Source of the DNA: Sulfurovum sp.
GTDB lineage: Bacteria > Campylobacterota > Campylobacteria > Campylobacterales > Sulfurovaceae
Direction: 5' to 3'
DNA length: 32,064 bases
Assembly (NCBI GenBank): GCA_030826885.1
Contig: JAUUDF010000024.1
Location: 1-32,064, forward strand
The notes beneath the pieces are model-generated. The model saw only the letters and a list, made by a program, of their open reading frames with translations. It made no database searches and had not been told where the DNA came from. Below, in pieces: positions 1 through 7,550 of the stretch. The translations under genes were made by a program, and so were the position numbers. How positions within the stretch are numbered: position 1 is the first letter of the stretch; each line of letters begins with the position of its first letter.

Positions 1-189
1 AACAAAGAGGGGGTAGATGCACAGTTTGACCCACCACAGGAACAGCTTGCCTTTACACTTGGAGAGCATGAGTATGATGTGAATGGTATTTTTGCCAAAC
101 CGTTGGATGTCGTACTTGAAGCGCTTGAGAAAAACAGCTGTTATAGAGCAATGGTAGAGAATTTTCCAGATTTGAAAGAGGGTGTGTGA
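1..189 (+). CDS. C-terminal fragment of an unidentified protein
   Basis: An open frame runs from the window edge to a TGA at 187-189, giving the last 62 residues of a protein whose start lies outside. The fragment is soluble-looking and acidic, with no membrane segment. The stretch GIFAKPLDVVLEAL near its middle faintly recalls the Lys-Pro end of a response-regulator receiver domain, but this is too short to assign a family. It converges on the ABC-F gene, 35 bases away, with no obvious terminator between them. I do not recognise the product. Confidence 0.6.
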   Translation, partial: NKEGVDAQFDPPQEQLAFTLGEHEYDVNGIFAKPLDVVLEALEKNSCYRAMVENFPDLKEGV

Positions 190-224
190 CCCTCACGCTC
201 ATTTGACACGCTTAAATCTCTTGG

Positions 225-2060
225 TTATTCCAACTCCGCCAATCTCTCATCATATTTGTCATTGATCTCATCCAAAGCCTCGGTAGCTGTCTCCAACCTT
301 TCAAAGATCTCTTCTATCTCTGCCTGTGTCGCTGCAACAGCTTTGGCGTGTTCTATCATGCCAGCATTGTCTCCGCTATTTGAAGCATCTGTAAGTGCAT
401 CGTTCTGTTCGGCTTCAAGCTCTTCGAGTTCTTCGAGCCGCTTTTCGCAATACTTTATCTCATCTCTGTAAGGCTTTGCCTCTTTTGCCTTCTCTTCAAT
501 GATAGCGGTACGTCTTTTCTTGCGCTCTTTTTTGTCGAGTTTTGGTTTTGTCTTTTTGGGCTTGGCCGGGCCTTCTTCCTCTTCCCAGCCAATCTTTTGT
601 AAAAAGTCATCGTAGCTGCCGTCAAAATACTCCGCACCGCCTTTGTGGAAGATGATGAGCGTATCGGCCAGTTTTCGAAGCAGCATCTCCGAGTGGGTGA
701 CCATGATGGTCGAACCAGGGAAAGTCTCTATGGCATCACAAAGTGAATCGATGGACTGCATGTCCAGGTGGTTGGTAGGTTCATCCAGAAGCAGAAGGTT
801 AGCAGGGGTGGCGATGATCTTTCCGAGCATTACGCGGCTTCGTTCCCCTCCTGAGAGTACTTCTATCTTTTTGTCTGCCAGTTCACCCGAGAACATCATC
901 GTTCCGCAGATGGCACGTACTTCAGCAATGCCTGTTTTTTTGTCGACCGAGGCAATCTCGTCTATGATGGTGTTTTGGGTGTCGAGCCGTTCGATGTTGG
1001 TCTGACCGAAGTGTGCCATGGCAGTGGAAGGGTGGAAGGAGAGCGTTCCACGCTGCTGCGGCAGTTCCCCTGCAATATAGTTGAGCAGGGTGGATTTTCC
1101 TTTACCGTTCTTACCGATGATCGCAAGTGTTTTCCCGTTCTCAAGCGCAAAGGTCAGGTGCTTGAAAAGTGGCTGATCCTCTTGATATCCGAACCCGAGA
1201 TCTTCTGCTCGGAAAAGGACTTTTGCCGGGGTCTCTTTGTAGTTGAAGTGAAAAGAGAGGGAGTTTTCACTCTCAAGTTCATCCATCTCTTCCATCTTTT
1301 CGAGTATCTTGACCTTGGACTGTGCCAGGGCGGCGGTGGAGGCTCTGGCTTTGTTTCTGGCAATGAACTCTTCGAGCTCTTTGCGTTTCTTCTCCTGGTT
1401 GAGCCTTGTCTTCTCGTAGGTCTCATCCTGAAGCGCCAGTGTCTCATAGTACTTGTGGGTGTTACCCTGGACCATGAAAAGCCCTTTGCGCTGTATACCT
1501 ATGGTGTGGGTGGTCACGGCATCCATAAAGTCACGGTCGTGGGTAATGAGAATGACCTCTCCGTCAAAGTCACGAATGAACTGTTTGAGCCAGCGAAGAG
1601 AGAGCAGGTCGAGGTAGTTGGTAGGTTCATCGAGCAGCAGCATATTGGGTTCGGTTGCCAGCAGTTTTGCCAGATTGATGCGTATCTGGTAGCCTCCGGA
1701 AAAGCTCAAAGGGTCCTTTTTAAGATCTGCTGCGGTAAAACCCAGACCAAAAAGGATCTTCTCTATTTTGTAGAAGTTGTACTGCTCCTCTTCGGGAAGT
1801 ATCTGCGCACACTCCTCTTCCACGGTAGGTTTGGTAAATTCAAGATGCTGCCGAAGCGTACCGATACGGTAGTTTTTGGGGATGCTGATCTCCCCTTCAT
1901 CATAACTCTCCTCACCGAGAATGAGTTTGAAAAGGGTTGATTTCCCTGTACCGTTACGCCCTATAAGCCCTATCTTCTGATGGACTGTGACCTTGAGGTT
2001 GAGGTTTTTGAAAAGTGTCTGATCTCCAAAACTTTTGGAGAGGCTGGTGAGTTGTATCAT
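225..2060 (-). CDS. ABC-F family ATPase (duplicated ATP-binding domains, ribosome-associated type)
   Basis: This 611-residue protein has two ABC ATPase domains and no membrane segments, the hallmark of ABC-F proteins that act on the ribosome rather than in transport. The first domain has Walker A GRNGTGKST near residue 35, a signature LSFSGG and Walker B LLLDEPTNYLD. The second has GKNGKGKST, LSGGERSRVMLGK and LLLDEPTNHLD. A charged linker rich in Lys and Glu joins them, as in the P-site tRNA interaction motif of the family, and the last ~90 residues form an acidic and lysine-rich coiled coil like those of Uup/YdiF-type members. The length is normal for the family. It precedes trpB's 3' end on the same strand by about 137 bases, with a weak ribosome-binding site. 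Which ABC-F subfamily it belongs to, and whether it acts in translation rescue or antibiotic protection, cannot be decided from sequence alone. Confidence 0.93.
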   Translation of the reverse strand: MIQLTSLSKSFGDQTLFKNLNLKVTVHQKIGLIGRNGTGKSTLFKLILGEESYDEGEISIPKNYRIGTLRQHLEFTKPTVEEECAQILPEEEQYNFYKIEKILFGLGFTAADLKKDPLSFSGGYQIRINLAKLLATEPNMLLLDEPTNYLDLLSLRWLKQFIRDFDGEVILITHDRDFMDAVTTHTIGIQRKGLFMVQGNTHKYYETLALQDETYEKTRLNQEKKRKELEEFIARNKARASTAALAQSKVKILEKMEEMDELESENSLSFHFNYKETPAKVLFRAEDLGFGYQEDQPLFKHLTFALENGKTLAIIGKNGKGKSTLLNYIAGELPQQRGTLSFHPSTAMAHFGQTNIERLDTQNTIIDEIASVDKKTGIAEVRAICGTMMFSGELADKKIEVLSGGERSRVMLGKIIATPANLLLLDEPTNHLDMQSIDSLCDAIETFPGSTIMVTHSEMLLRKLADTLIIFHKGGAEYFDGSYDDFLQKIGWEEEEGPAKPKKTKPKLDKKERKKRRTAIIEEKAKEAKPYRDEIKYCEKRLEELEELEAEQNDALTDASNSGDNAGMIEHAKAVAATQAEIEEIFERLETATEALDEINDKYDERLAELE

Positions 2061-2145
2061 CTGTCGTCCATATGCAATATTGGATGAAGTATAGCAAAAG
2101 TGCTATTGTTTTCCACAATTTCGCATTTTAAACTGACATTAGTTT

Positions 2146-2173
2146 GCGGGGTACATTGGGAAACATACCCTGC
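2146..2173. repeat. Imperfect inverted repeat between trpB and the ABC-F gene
   Basis: Arms at 2146-2153 and 2166-2173 pair over 8 bases with one G-T type mismatch around a 12-base loop. On the minus strand it lies just after the trpB stop, so it could slow or end trpB transcription, but no T-run follows. Its inner part (2150-2169) resembles the other GGTAYRT...AYRTACC palindromes in this window. Confidence 0.45.
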
Positions 2174-2197
2174 AATGGATTGTAAGAAGCTGTGATA

Positions 2198-3421
2198 TCA
2201 ATCCTGAGGGATACCGTACTCTTTTCCGTAATGCTCCACAACAAAGTCGATATCTTTGTCGCCGCGTCCGGAAAGATTGACGAGTATCGTTCCGACATTT
2301 GGTTCCTGTGCAAGTTTGAGCGCATAGGCAACAGCATGGGCGGACTCGATAGCAGGGATGATCCCTTCTTCTCTGGAGAGTTCAAAGAAAGCATCGATTG
2401 CTTCATGGTCATAAATGTAGTTATAATTGACCCGACCGATATCTTTAAGGTAGGCATGTTGCGGTCCGACAGATGGGTAGTCCAATCCGCTCGCTACGGA
2501 GTAGACCTCCTCTGGTTCACCGTTTTCGTCCTGAAGCATGTAAGATTTGAAGCCATGCATGACACCGGGTTTACCGAGTGTAATGGTTGCGGCATTCTCT
2601 CCGGCTTTTTCCAGACTTCTCCCTGCGGGTTCGACACCGTGCATAGCTACCTCTTTATCGTCAATGAAAGCAGTAAAAAGACCCATGGCATTGGAGCCTC
2701 CGCCGACACTGGCGACGAGATTGTCAGGAAGCTTCCCTGTCATTTGCCGGAACTGCTCTTTCGCTTCTACCCCTACGATGGACTGGAAGTCTCTTACCAT
2801 ACGGGGGAAAGGGTGGGGTCCTACCACCGAACCGATAGCATAGAATTGGGTAACCGGGTCTTTGAGGTAGTTCTCAAATGCCGTGTCTACTGCCTCTTTG
2901 AGGGTACGACGACCGTGAGTGGCGGGGATGACATTTGCACCGAGAATGTGCATTCTGACCACATTGGGGTGCTCTTTTGCCATATCGACCTCACCCATAT
3001 AAATATCGCATTCCAAGCCTACCAACGCAGCTGCTGTAGCCAGTGCCACGCCATGCTGGCCTGCACCCGTTTCGGCAATAAGTTTCTTTTTTCCCATTTT
3101 TTTGGCAAGGAGTGCCTCTCCCAGGCAGTGGTTGATTTTATGTGCACCGGTATGGTTGAGATCTTCACGTTTGAGATAGATATCTGTACCATACTTCCTG
3201 GAAAGGTGCTTGGCATGGAATACCGGACTGGGTCGTCCAACATAGTGCTGGTAGAGATCTGCAAGCTCTTCAAGGAATTCATGGTCTTTTCTGATCTCTT
3301 CATAGGATGCTGTGATCTCATCCATAATGGTTTGCAGTTCAGGCGGGATGAATGCGCCGCCATACTCTCCAAAAAATCCTTTTTCATCCGGCAACGGACA
3401 GTCAAACATATTGGTTGCCAT
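2198..3421 (-). CDS. trpB: Tryptophan synthase beta chain
   Basis: The enzyme joins indole and L-serine to give L-tryptophan, using PLP, normally as an alpha2-beta2 complex in the cytosol. The protein is 407 residues, the usual TrpB1 length. It shows the N-terminal [12 protein letters not shown] motif, the PLP lysine in [12 protein letters not shown] (Lys95), the catalytic glutamate region AETGAGQHG, and the phosphate-binding loop GGGSNAMG (about 240-246). I chose the ATG at 3421 because an AGGAGGA ribosome-binding site ends about seven bases upstream. An in-frame start 30 bases further up has no such site. A TTGCAC-16-TACAAT promoter lies just upstream. No trpA or other trp genes are adjacent, so here trpB stands alone. 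Confidence 0.96.
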   Translation of the reverse strand: MATNMFDCPLPDEKGFFGEYGGAFIPPELQTIMDEITASYEEIRKDHEFLEELADLYQHYVGRPSPVFHAKHLSRKYGTDIYLKREDLNHTGAHKINHCLGEALLAKKMGKKKLIAETGAGQHGVALATAAALVGLECDIYMGEVDMAKEHPNVVRMHILGANVIPATHGRRTLKEAVDTAFENYLKDPVTQFYAIGSVVGPHPFPRMVRDFQSIVGVEAKEQFRQMTGKLPDNLVASVGGGSNAMGLFTAFIDDKEVAMHGVEPAGRSLEKAGENAATITLGKPGVMHGFKSYMLQDENGEPEEVYSVASGLDYPSVGPQHAYLKDIGRVNYNYIYDHEAIDAFFELSREEGIIPAIESAHAVAYALKLAQEPNVGTILVNLSGRGDKDIDFVVEHYGKEYGIPQD

Positions 3422-3453
3422 GGTCTTTCCTCCTGCAAGTTTGGTATGCAACT

Positions 3454-3481
3454 ATTGTACTTGAAAAACGGTTCTGTGCAA
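3454..3481 (-). promoter_or_regulatory. Probable sigma-70 promoter of trpB
   Basis: On the minus strand TTGCAC (3481-3476) and TACAAT (3459-3454) are spaced by 16 bases, about 30 bases before the trpB start. The match to the -35 and -10 consensus is good for a Campylobacterota genome, where -35 boxes are often weak. Confidence 0.55.
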
Positions 3482-3485
3482 CTTA

Positions 3486-3494
3486 TGCTAAAAT
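3486..3494 (+). promoter_or_regulatory. Possible extended -10 promoter for the DUF1653 gene
   Basis: TGCTAAAAT is an extended -10 element 20 bases before the ATG at 3515. It is divergent from the trpB promoter, so the two genes share a 93-base control region. No clear -35 box is visible. Confidence 0.35.
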
Positions 3495-3514
3495 GCATCT
3501 AAAAAAGGGATGTC

Positions 3515-3727
3515 ATGGAGATTAAAAAAGGCATTTATCGACACTACAAAGGCAATGAGTATGAAGTACTGATGGTTGCCAAACACTCAGAGACGGAAGA
3601 GGCTCTGGTGATCTACAGGGCACTCTACGGCGATTATGGCGTGTGGGCAAGACCCTATGAGATGTTTGTCGAAAAAGTAGATGTGAATGGGGAGATGGTA
3701 GACAGATTTACGTTTTTATATGCGTAG
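3515..3727 (+). CDS. DUF1653 domain protein
   Basis: A 70-residue protein that is almost entirely one DUF1653 domain. It opens with the typical [16 protein letters not shown], continues with a segment about request or state ([22 protein letters not shown]) and ends in RFTFLYA. The family is widespread, small and cytosolic, and its biochemical role is not known to me. An AAGGGA ribosome-binding site precedes the ATG. The gene is transcribed divergently from trpB. Its TAG stop (3725-3727) lies inside the outer arm of a palindromic repeat (3724-3843), so the insertion of that repeat may have fixed the present C-terminus. Confidence 0.88.
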   Translation: MEIKKGIYRHYKGNEYEVLMVAKHSETEEALVIYRALYGDYGVWARPYEMFVEKVDVNGEMVDRFTFLYA

Positions 3728-3843
3728 GGTGCGTAATGCTCGAAGGAAATGCCCTTGGGGTGCACGCACCATTTGATAGAATTGGCATACAATTTTATTT
3801 GCGATGAAAGGCGACAGGGAAGGTGCGTGGTTACGTACCCTAC
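3724..3843. repeat. Nested palindromic repeat element, possibly MITE- or REP-like
   Basis: The outer arms, 3724-3735 (GTAGGGTGCGTA) and 3832-3843 (TACGTACCCTAC), are inverted with one mismatch. Inside, GGTGCGTA (3729-3736 region) pairs with CACGCACC (3763-3770), and the latter also pairs with GGTGCGTG (3822-3829). The stretch fills the whole gap between the converging DUF1653 gene and the cysteine-motif gene, where it could also act as a two-way terminator. Confidence 0.6.
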
Positions 3844-3856
3844 ACATATCTTTGTT

Positions 3857-4042
3857 TTATATCCCTTCCATTCTTTTTGCCTCAAAAAGAATCAGCCTTT
3901 CATCGGAAAATTTAAAATGCAGCTCGATCGGGCGGCAGCAGACTTCACAGTCTTCGATGTAGTCACTCTCCTCCTCGGAGGGGTCGAGGATCATGGAAAT
4001 GCGTTCCCAGCAGTAGGGGCAGGTAAAGAAGTGCTCCATCAT
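3857..4042 (-). CDS. CPXCG-motif cysteine-rich small protein (probable zinc-binding)
   Basis: A 61-residue protein with CPYC near residue 8-11 and a second cysteine cluster, CEVCCRP, about 20 residues later. This spacing makes a likely four-cysteine zinc ribbon, as in the small CPXCG family found in many proteobacteria. The function of that family is unknown to me. I placed the start at 4042 because AAGGA lies about five bases upstream and because this ATG overlaps the stop codon of the upstream small gene as ATGA, a classic sign of translational coupling. A second ATG follows directly, so the protein may begin one residue later. Confidence 0.8.
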   Translation of the reverse strand: MMEHFFTCPYCWERISMILDPSEEESDYIEDCEVCCRPIELHFKFSDERLILFEAKRMEGI

Positions 4043-4257
4043 TTTTCCTTTGATTTGAAAAGATTTGTCAACCAGCCTGGCAGGCTGCATCCGCTGCAAT
4101 TGCCGGTGCGTTCACAGTGCGTGATGCGGATATTTCTCCAAAGCATAAAAGCAAAACCGGCGGCCATGAGCAGTTGAAGGGCAGCCATGTTGTAGTGGCC
4201 TTCAATGAGATTCTGAACTCCCAGTGCAAGCATGAGAATGGTGATGATGAGACACAA
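4039..4257 (-). CDS. Small membrane protein with a cysteine/histidine-rich tail
   Basis: A 72-residue protein starting at a TTG (4257-4255), supported by AAGGA seven bases upstream. The first ~45 residues hold two hydrophobic stretches (ILMLALGV and MAALQLLMAAGFAFML) that could form a hairpin in the inner membrane. The tail carries HCERTGNCSGCSLPG, with three cysteines and a histidine that could bind a metal. It overlaps the downstream zinc-ribbon gene by four bases, so the two are probably made together. I do not recognise a family. Confidence 0.6.
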   Translation of the reverse strand: MCLIITILMLALGVQNLIEGHYNMAALQLLMAAGFAFMLWRNIRITHCERTGNCSGCSLPGWLTNLFKSKEK

Positions 4258-4337
4258 GGGGTAATCCTTATTTTTATGTGAATCTATTATACTTTCTTTA
4301 AGTTATATCAAATATTCTCTTTTAATGAGTGTTTGTT

Positions 4338-4360
4338 CCTACTTTTTTAGAAAAAGTAGG
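4338..4360. repeat. Perfect 10-bp hairpin (terminator-like)
   Basis: CCTACTTTTT (4338-4347) and AAAAAGTAGG (4351-4360) form a perfect stem with a three-base loop. It is AT-rich and symmetric, and it stands alone in the 269-base non-coding stretch 4258-4526 between the divergent small-protein and dipeptidase genes. It does not end a visible transcription unit, so it is more likely part of the repeat cluster there. Confidence 0.5.
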
Positions 4361-4368
4361 CAAAAATC

Positions 4369-4460
4369 GTTACTTTTGCAATTGTGCGGACGGTGTCTCC
4401 GTCGCTTTGCTTTGCAAATGTGGGCGACTGCGCACCTGCACAACCTGATGCAAAAGTAAC
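4369..4460. repeat. 92-bp palindromic repeat with internal hairpin
   Basis: The outer arms are perfect over 12 bases: GTTACTTTTGCA (4369-4380) and TGCAAAAGTAAC (4449-4460). A second pair, TTGTGC (4382-4387) and GCACAA (4438-4443), continues the stem, and GACGG/CCGTC closes a small inner hairpin near 4389-4403. No open frame of note lies inside. The structure looks like a non-coding mobile palindromic element. Confidence 0.6.
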
Positions 4461-4483
4461 ACGAAAAATGGAAAATAAAATAC

Positions 4484-4511
4484 TGAACGCTTAGCGCTAA
4501 ACGCTGAACGT
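4484..4511. repeat. Heptanucleotide tandem repeat (4 copies)
   Basis: Four consecutive seven-base units can be read: TGAACGC, TTAGCGC, TAAACGC and TGAACGT. They end just before the GGAGGG ribosome-binding site of the dipeptidase gene. Other heptamer arrays of a different sequence occur at 11199-11230 and 11565-11595. Confidence 0.6.
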
Positions 4512-4526
4512 TTCCCGGAGGGATTC

Positions 4527-5798
4527 ATGTCAAAGATTATAGACTATTTTACACAAATTACCCAAATACCGCACTGCTCCAAAGAGGCGGACAGACTCAT
4601 GGAGTTTTTGGTCGGTTTCGCCAAAGAGAGAGGGTATGAGGTCGAAGTGGATGCGGCAAAGAATATCCATATTTTCAAAGGCAGGCCAAAGCTCTGTCTG
4701 CAGGCGCACTACGATATGGTCTGTATGGGCAAAGCGCCACAGATAGAAACGGTAGTCGAAGAGGGATGGATGAAAGCCAAAGGTTCATCACTGGGAGCGG
4801 ACAACGGTATGGCGATCGCGATGATGATGCAGCTTATGGATGAGGGCAGGGTGCTTGGATTTTTGCTCACTTCCGATGAGGAGATAGGACTGATCGGCGC
4901 AAATGCGCTGGCATTTGATCTGCCCTATGCCTATATGCTTAACCTCGACAGTGAAGATGAAGCGGAGGTCTACATCGGCTGTGCAGGCGGTGCGGACATT
5001 ACGGCCCATCGCAGTTTTGACCTGATAGAAGGTGATGGCGTATGCTATGAGATAGCGGTCAAGGGGCTTCCCGGGGGACATTCAGGTGTTGATATCGATA
5101 AAAATATCCCCAATGCCATTGCGCTGCTTGCAGAGTATCTCGATGCCAACGAGGTTGAGCAGGTCGCAGCGATCTATGCCGGAGAACGGCGTAATGCCAT
5201 CCCTGCCAATGCCGTGGCGGTAGTGCGTTCGGCAGAACCGCTTGAGAGTGACGGTGAGGTGACGGTACGGGTATTGAATGAATCGCCGCTGGTCTATGCC
5301 AAAAGTGCCCAGCTCATCGAGGCGTTGCATCGTTTCAAAACAGGTGTAAGGGAGTCTAATGAATCGCTTGGCATTCCGCATACGAGCATCAACCTTGCCA
5401 TTGTCACTGCCGATGAGAAAGGGGATGTTACCATTGAAACAAGTGCCAGAGCGATGGATATGGATGCACTTGAAGACCTGATTGCCGATACACTTAATTT
5501 CTTTGAGGATTATGGCTTTGAGTGTCATACCGAAGACAAGTACCCTGCATGGAAACCTGAGGTGACTGATTTTACCGAACTTGTCAACGAACAGATGCAA
5601 AAAGTCTTTGGACACAGTAAACTAATGGCGATCCATGCGGGACTGGAGTGCGGGGTTATCGCACAGAAGTATACGAAAATGAAATTCGCCTCCATCGGTC
5701 CGACGATACGTTATCCGCACTCGACACGCGAAATGGTCAACCTGGCATCAGTTGAGAAGACCTTTGAGGTGTTAAATAAAGTGATTCAATCAATTTGA
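4527..5798 (+). CDS. pepD: Cytosolic dipeptidase, M20 family, PepD-like (aminoacyl-histidine dipeptidase)
   Basis: This 423-residue enzyme is predicted to hydrolyse dipeptides with two metal ions in the cytosol. Metal and catalytic motifs of M20 peptidases appear in order: QAHYDMV (near residue 80), SLGADNGMA (near 90), the catalytic and metal glutamates in TSDEEIG, an aspartate in LNLDSEDE, and the C-terminal histidine in HAGLECG. GLPGGHSGVDI marks the lid domain joint. It is shorter than the ~485 residues of Escherichia coli PepD but matches the shorter forms of the family. A strong GGAGGG ribosome-binding site precedes the ATG. The gene has its own upstream region full of repeats. Confidence 0.9.
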   Translation: MSKIIDYFTQITQIPHCSKEADRLMEFLVGFAKERGYEVEVDAAKNIHIFKGRPKLCLQAHYDMVCMGKAPQIETVVEEGWMKAKGSSLGADNGMAIAMMMQLMDEGRVLGFLLTSDEEIGLIGANALAFDLPYAYMLNLDSEDEAEVYIGCAGGADITAHRSFDLIEGDGVCYEIAVKGLPGGHSGVDIDKNIPNAIALLAEYLDANEVEQVAAIYAGERRNAIPANAVAVVRSAEPLESDGEVTVRVLNESPLVYAKSAQLIEALHRFKTGVRESNESLGIPHTSINLAIVTADEKGDVTIETSARAMDMDALEDLIADTLNFFEDYGFECHTEDKYPAWKPEVTDFTELVNEQMQKVFGHSKLMAIHAGLECGVIAQKYTKMKFASIGPTIRYPHSTREMVNLASVEKTFEVLNKVIQSI

Positions 5799-5874
5799 AT
5801 GATGATGAAAATTAATAGAGCTTAAGATAAGAAGGAGTAGAATTTAAGGATACCCCTATATACAAGGAAACCTA

Positions 5875-6783
5875 ATGAAAACGATCTTTCAGGATTTGGA
5901 ATATTTAAAAAAGAGTGTCGAAGACAAAAAAGCACAAAAGGTACTCAAAGAGCTTGAGGAGAATATTCATCTTCTCAAAACCAAAAATGGGCTTACCCAG
6001 CTGATGAACAAGAAAAAACTCTCAAAGATTATCCGCAATGTGGAGTATGAGAACGAACTCAAAGAACTTCAGGTAGAACTCATCAAGCTGCAGAACTGGG
6101 TCTTTGAAAACAAAAAACGTGTCATGATCATTTTTGAAGGGCGTGATGCTGCCGGAAAGGGCGGTTCAATCAAACGTTTTACCCAATATCTCAACCCCAG
6201 AAAATTCAGAGTGGTCGCTTTGCAAAAACCTACAGAGGTAGAGACAGGCCAGTTCTATTTTCAGCGTTATTTCCAACATCTTCCTAACCCCGGAGAGATC
6301 ACCTTTTTTGACAGAAGCTGGTACAACCGTGCCATTGTCGAACCGGTCTTTGACTTTTGTACCCCTGAACAGTATGAGAAGTTCATGAAAGAGGTACCCG
6401 AGATTGAGCATGCCCTCATTGATGACGGGATCATTCTCATCAAGTTCTGGTTCTCCATTACCAAAGAAAACCAGCAGAAACGCTTTAAAGAGCGCATGAC
6501 CAATCCGCTTAAACACTGGAAACTCAGTCCGGTCGACCAAAAAGCCCAGGAGATGTGGGACAAGGTAACTTACTACAAAGAGGAGATGTTCTCCCGTACA
6601 CATACAGGGTTTGCACCGTGGATCATTGTCGACAGTAACGATAAAAAAAGAGCCAGACTCGAATCGATTCGTTATGTACTTTCACAGATCCCGTACGAAG
6701 GCAAAAAGGATGCGAAGATCAACCTGCACCATGACCCGGAAGTAGTGGAACGCTATCACAGACGTACACACAGTGAGAGTTAG
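5875..6783 (+). CDS. ppk2: Polyphosphate kinase 2
   Basis: PPK2 enzymes move phosphate between polyphosphate and nucleotides and mostly regenerate nucleoside di- or triphosphates from polyphosphate. The 302-residue protein has a Walker A motif, GRDAAGKGG (89-97), Walker B with the catalytic aspartate in FFDRSWYNR (Asp146), and a lid segment rich in Arg and Lys. The tail SPVDQKAQEMWDKVTYYKEEMF and GFAPWIIVDSNDK is typical of the single-domain class. The first 75 residues are helical and charged. AAGGAAA precedes the ATG. It converges with nth and overlaps it by four bases. Whether it prefers ADP, GDP or AMP is not clear from sequence. Confidence 0.95.
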   Translation: MKTIFQDLEYLKKSVEDKKAQKVLKELEENIHLLKTKNGLTQLMNKKKLSKIIRNVEYENELKELQVELIKLQNWVFENKKRVMIIFEGRDAAGKGGSIKRFTQYLNPRKFRVVALQKPTEVETGQFYFQRYFQHLPNPGEITFFDRSWYNRAIVEPVFDFCTPEQYEKFMKEVPEIEHALIDDGIILIKFWFSITKENQQKRFKERMTNPLKHWKLSPVDQKAQEMWDKVTYYKEEMFSRTHTGFAPWIIVDSNDKKRARLESIRYVLSQIPYEGKKDAKINLHHDPEVVERYHRRTHSES

Positions 6784-7433
6784 ACCTTGAAACTCTTTTT
6801 CGTCTTACAGTGTGCCGCCATGAAGCAGTCGTCACATTCGGGTTTGAGCGCTTTGCAGCGGTAGCGCCCGAAGAGTACCATGGCCTGATGCAGCCGGTGC
6901 AGGTCGGTTTTGAACTTTTTTGTCAGCTGCTCTTCACATTTGATGGCAGTGGGTGCATCACAAAGCCCCAGACGGTGTGCGACACGGTAGACATGGGTAT
7001 CGACTGCCATCAGGTTTGCACCGGTATACTCTATCATGACGACATTGGCGGTTTTCTGTCCGACACCTGCAAGTTTGACAAGCTCGTCACGCTCCAGGGG
7101 GATCTCTCCATTGTAATTCTCTACCACAGACTGTGCCATTTTTATGAGGTTTTTGGCTTTGTTGTTGAAAAAGGAACAGGTATTGATGAGGCTTTTGACC
7201 TCGTCCAGATCGGCACTGGCAAGGCTGACCGGGTTAGGGTAACGTTCAAAAAGCGCCGGGGTAATGAGGTTGACCCGTTTGTCGGTACACTGTGCCGAGA
7301 GCATGACGGCAACAAGCAGTTCATAAATGTTTTTATAGTGCAACTCCGTAACCGAATCGGGGTAGTGCTCGAGAAAGAGTGCCTTGATCTCTTCTATCTC
7401 TTTTTTGGTCGCTTTTTTTACTTTTTTAGCCAT
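6780..7433 (-). CDS. nth: Endonuclease III (DNA glycosylase/AP lyase)
   Basis: The 217-residue protein removes oxidised pyrimidines and cuts the abasic site in base excision repair. The helix-hairpin-helix LAGVGQKTANVV carries the catalytic lysine (Lys127), and VDTHVYRV carries the catalytic aspartate (Asp145). The C-terminal iron-sulfur motif has Cys193, Cys200, Cys203 and Cys209 in the C-x6-C-x2-C-x5-C pattern. All key residues are present and the length is normal. It overlaps ppk2 tail to tail and is divergent from peb4. The order nth-peb4 is also found, as I recall, in Campylobacter jejuni. Confidence 0.96.
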   Translation of the reverse strand: MAKKVKKATKKEIEEIKALFLEHYPDSVTELHYKNIYELLVAVMLSAQCTDKRVNLITPALFERYPNPVSLASADLDEVKSLINTCSFFNNKAKNLIKMAQSVVENYNGEIPLERDELVKLAGVGQKTANVVMIEYTGANLMAVDTHVYRVAHRLGLCDAPTAIKCEEQLTKKFKTDLHRLHQAMVLFGRYRCKALKPECDDCFMAAHCKTKKSFKV

Positions 7434-7550
7434 AGTGACTCAACTCCTTAAAAAAATCTTAGCATATCGTGTAATGGTTAATGAATTGTTTAACTAGTAC
7501 CGCTATACTATTGCCATTCTAAAACCCAAACATCAAAAGGACTTTAAAAC

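Noticed and set aside
975-1940. Long plus-strand open frame of 321 codons opposite the ABC-F gene
   Set aside because: It lies wholly antisense to a protein with all ABC-F motifs, has a low-complexity Phe/Leu/Val-rich product and no family resemblance; it is a shadow of the real gene.
2192-3502. Plus-strand open frame of 436 codons opposite trpB
   Set aside because: Longer than trpB but antisense to a complete, unmistakable tryptophan synthase beta chain; Cys/Phe/His-rich product with no motif.
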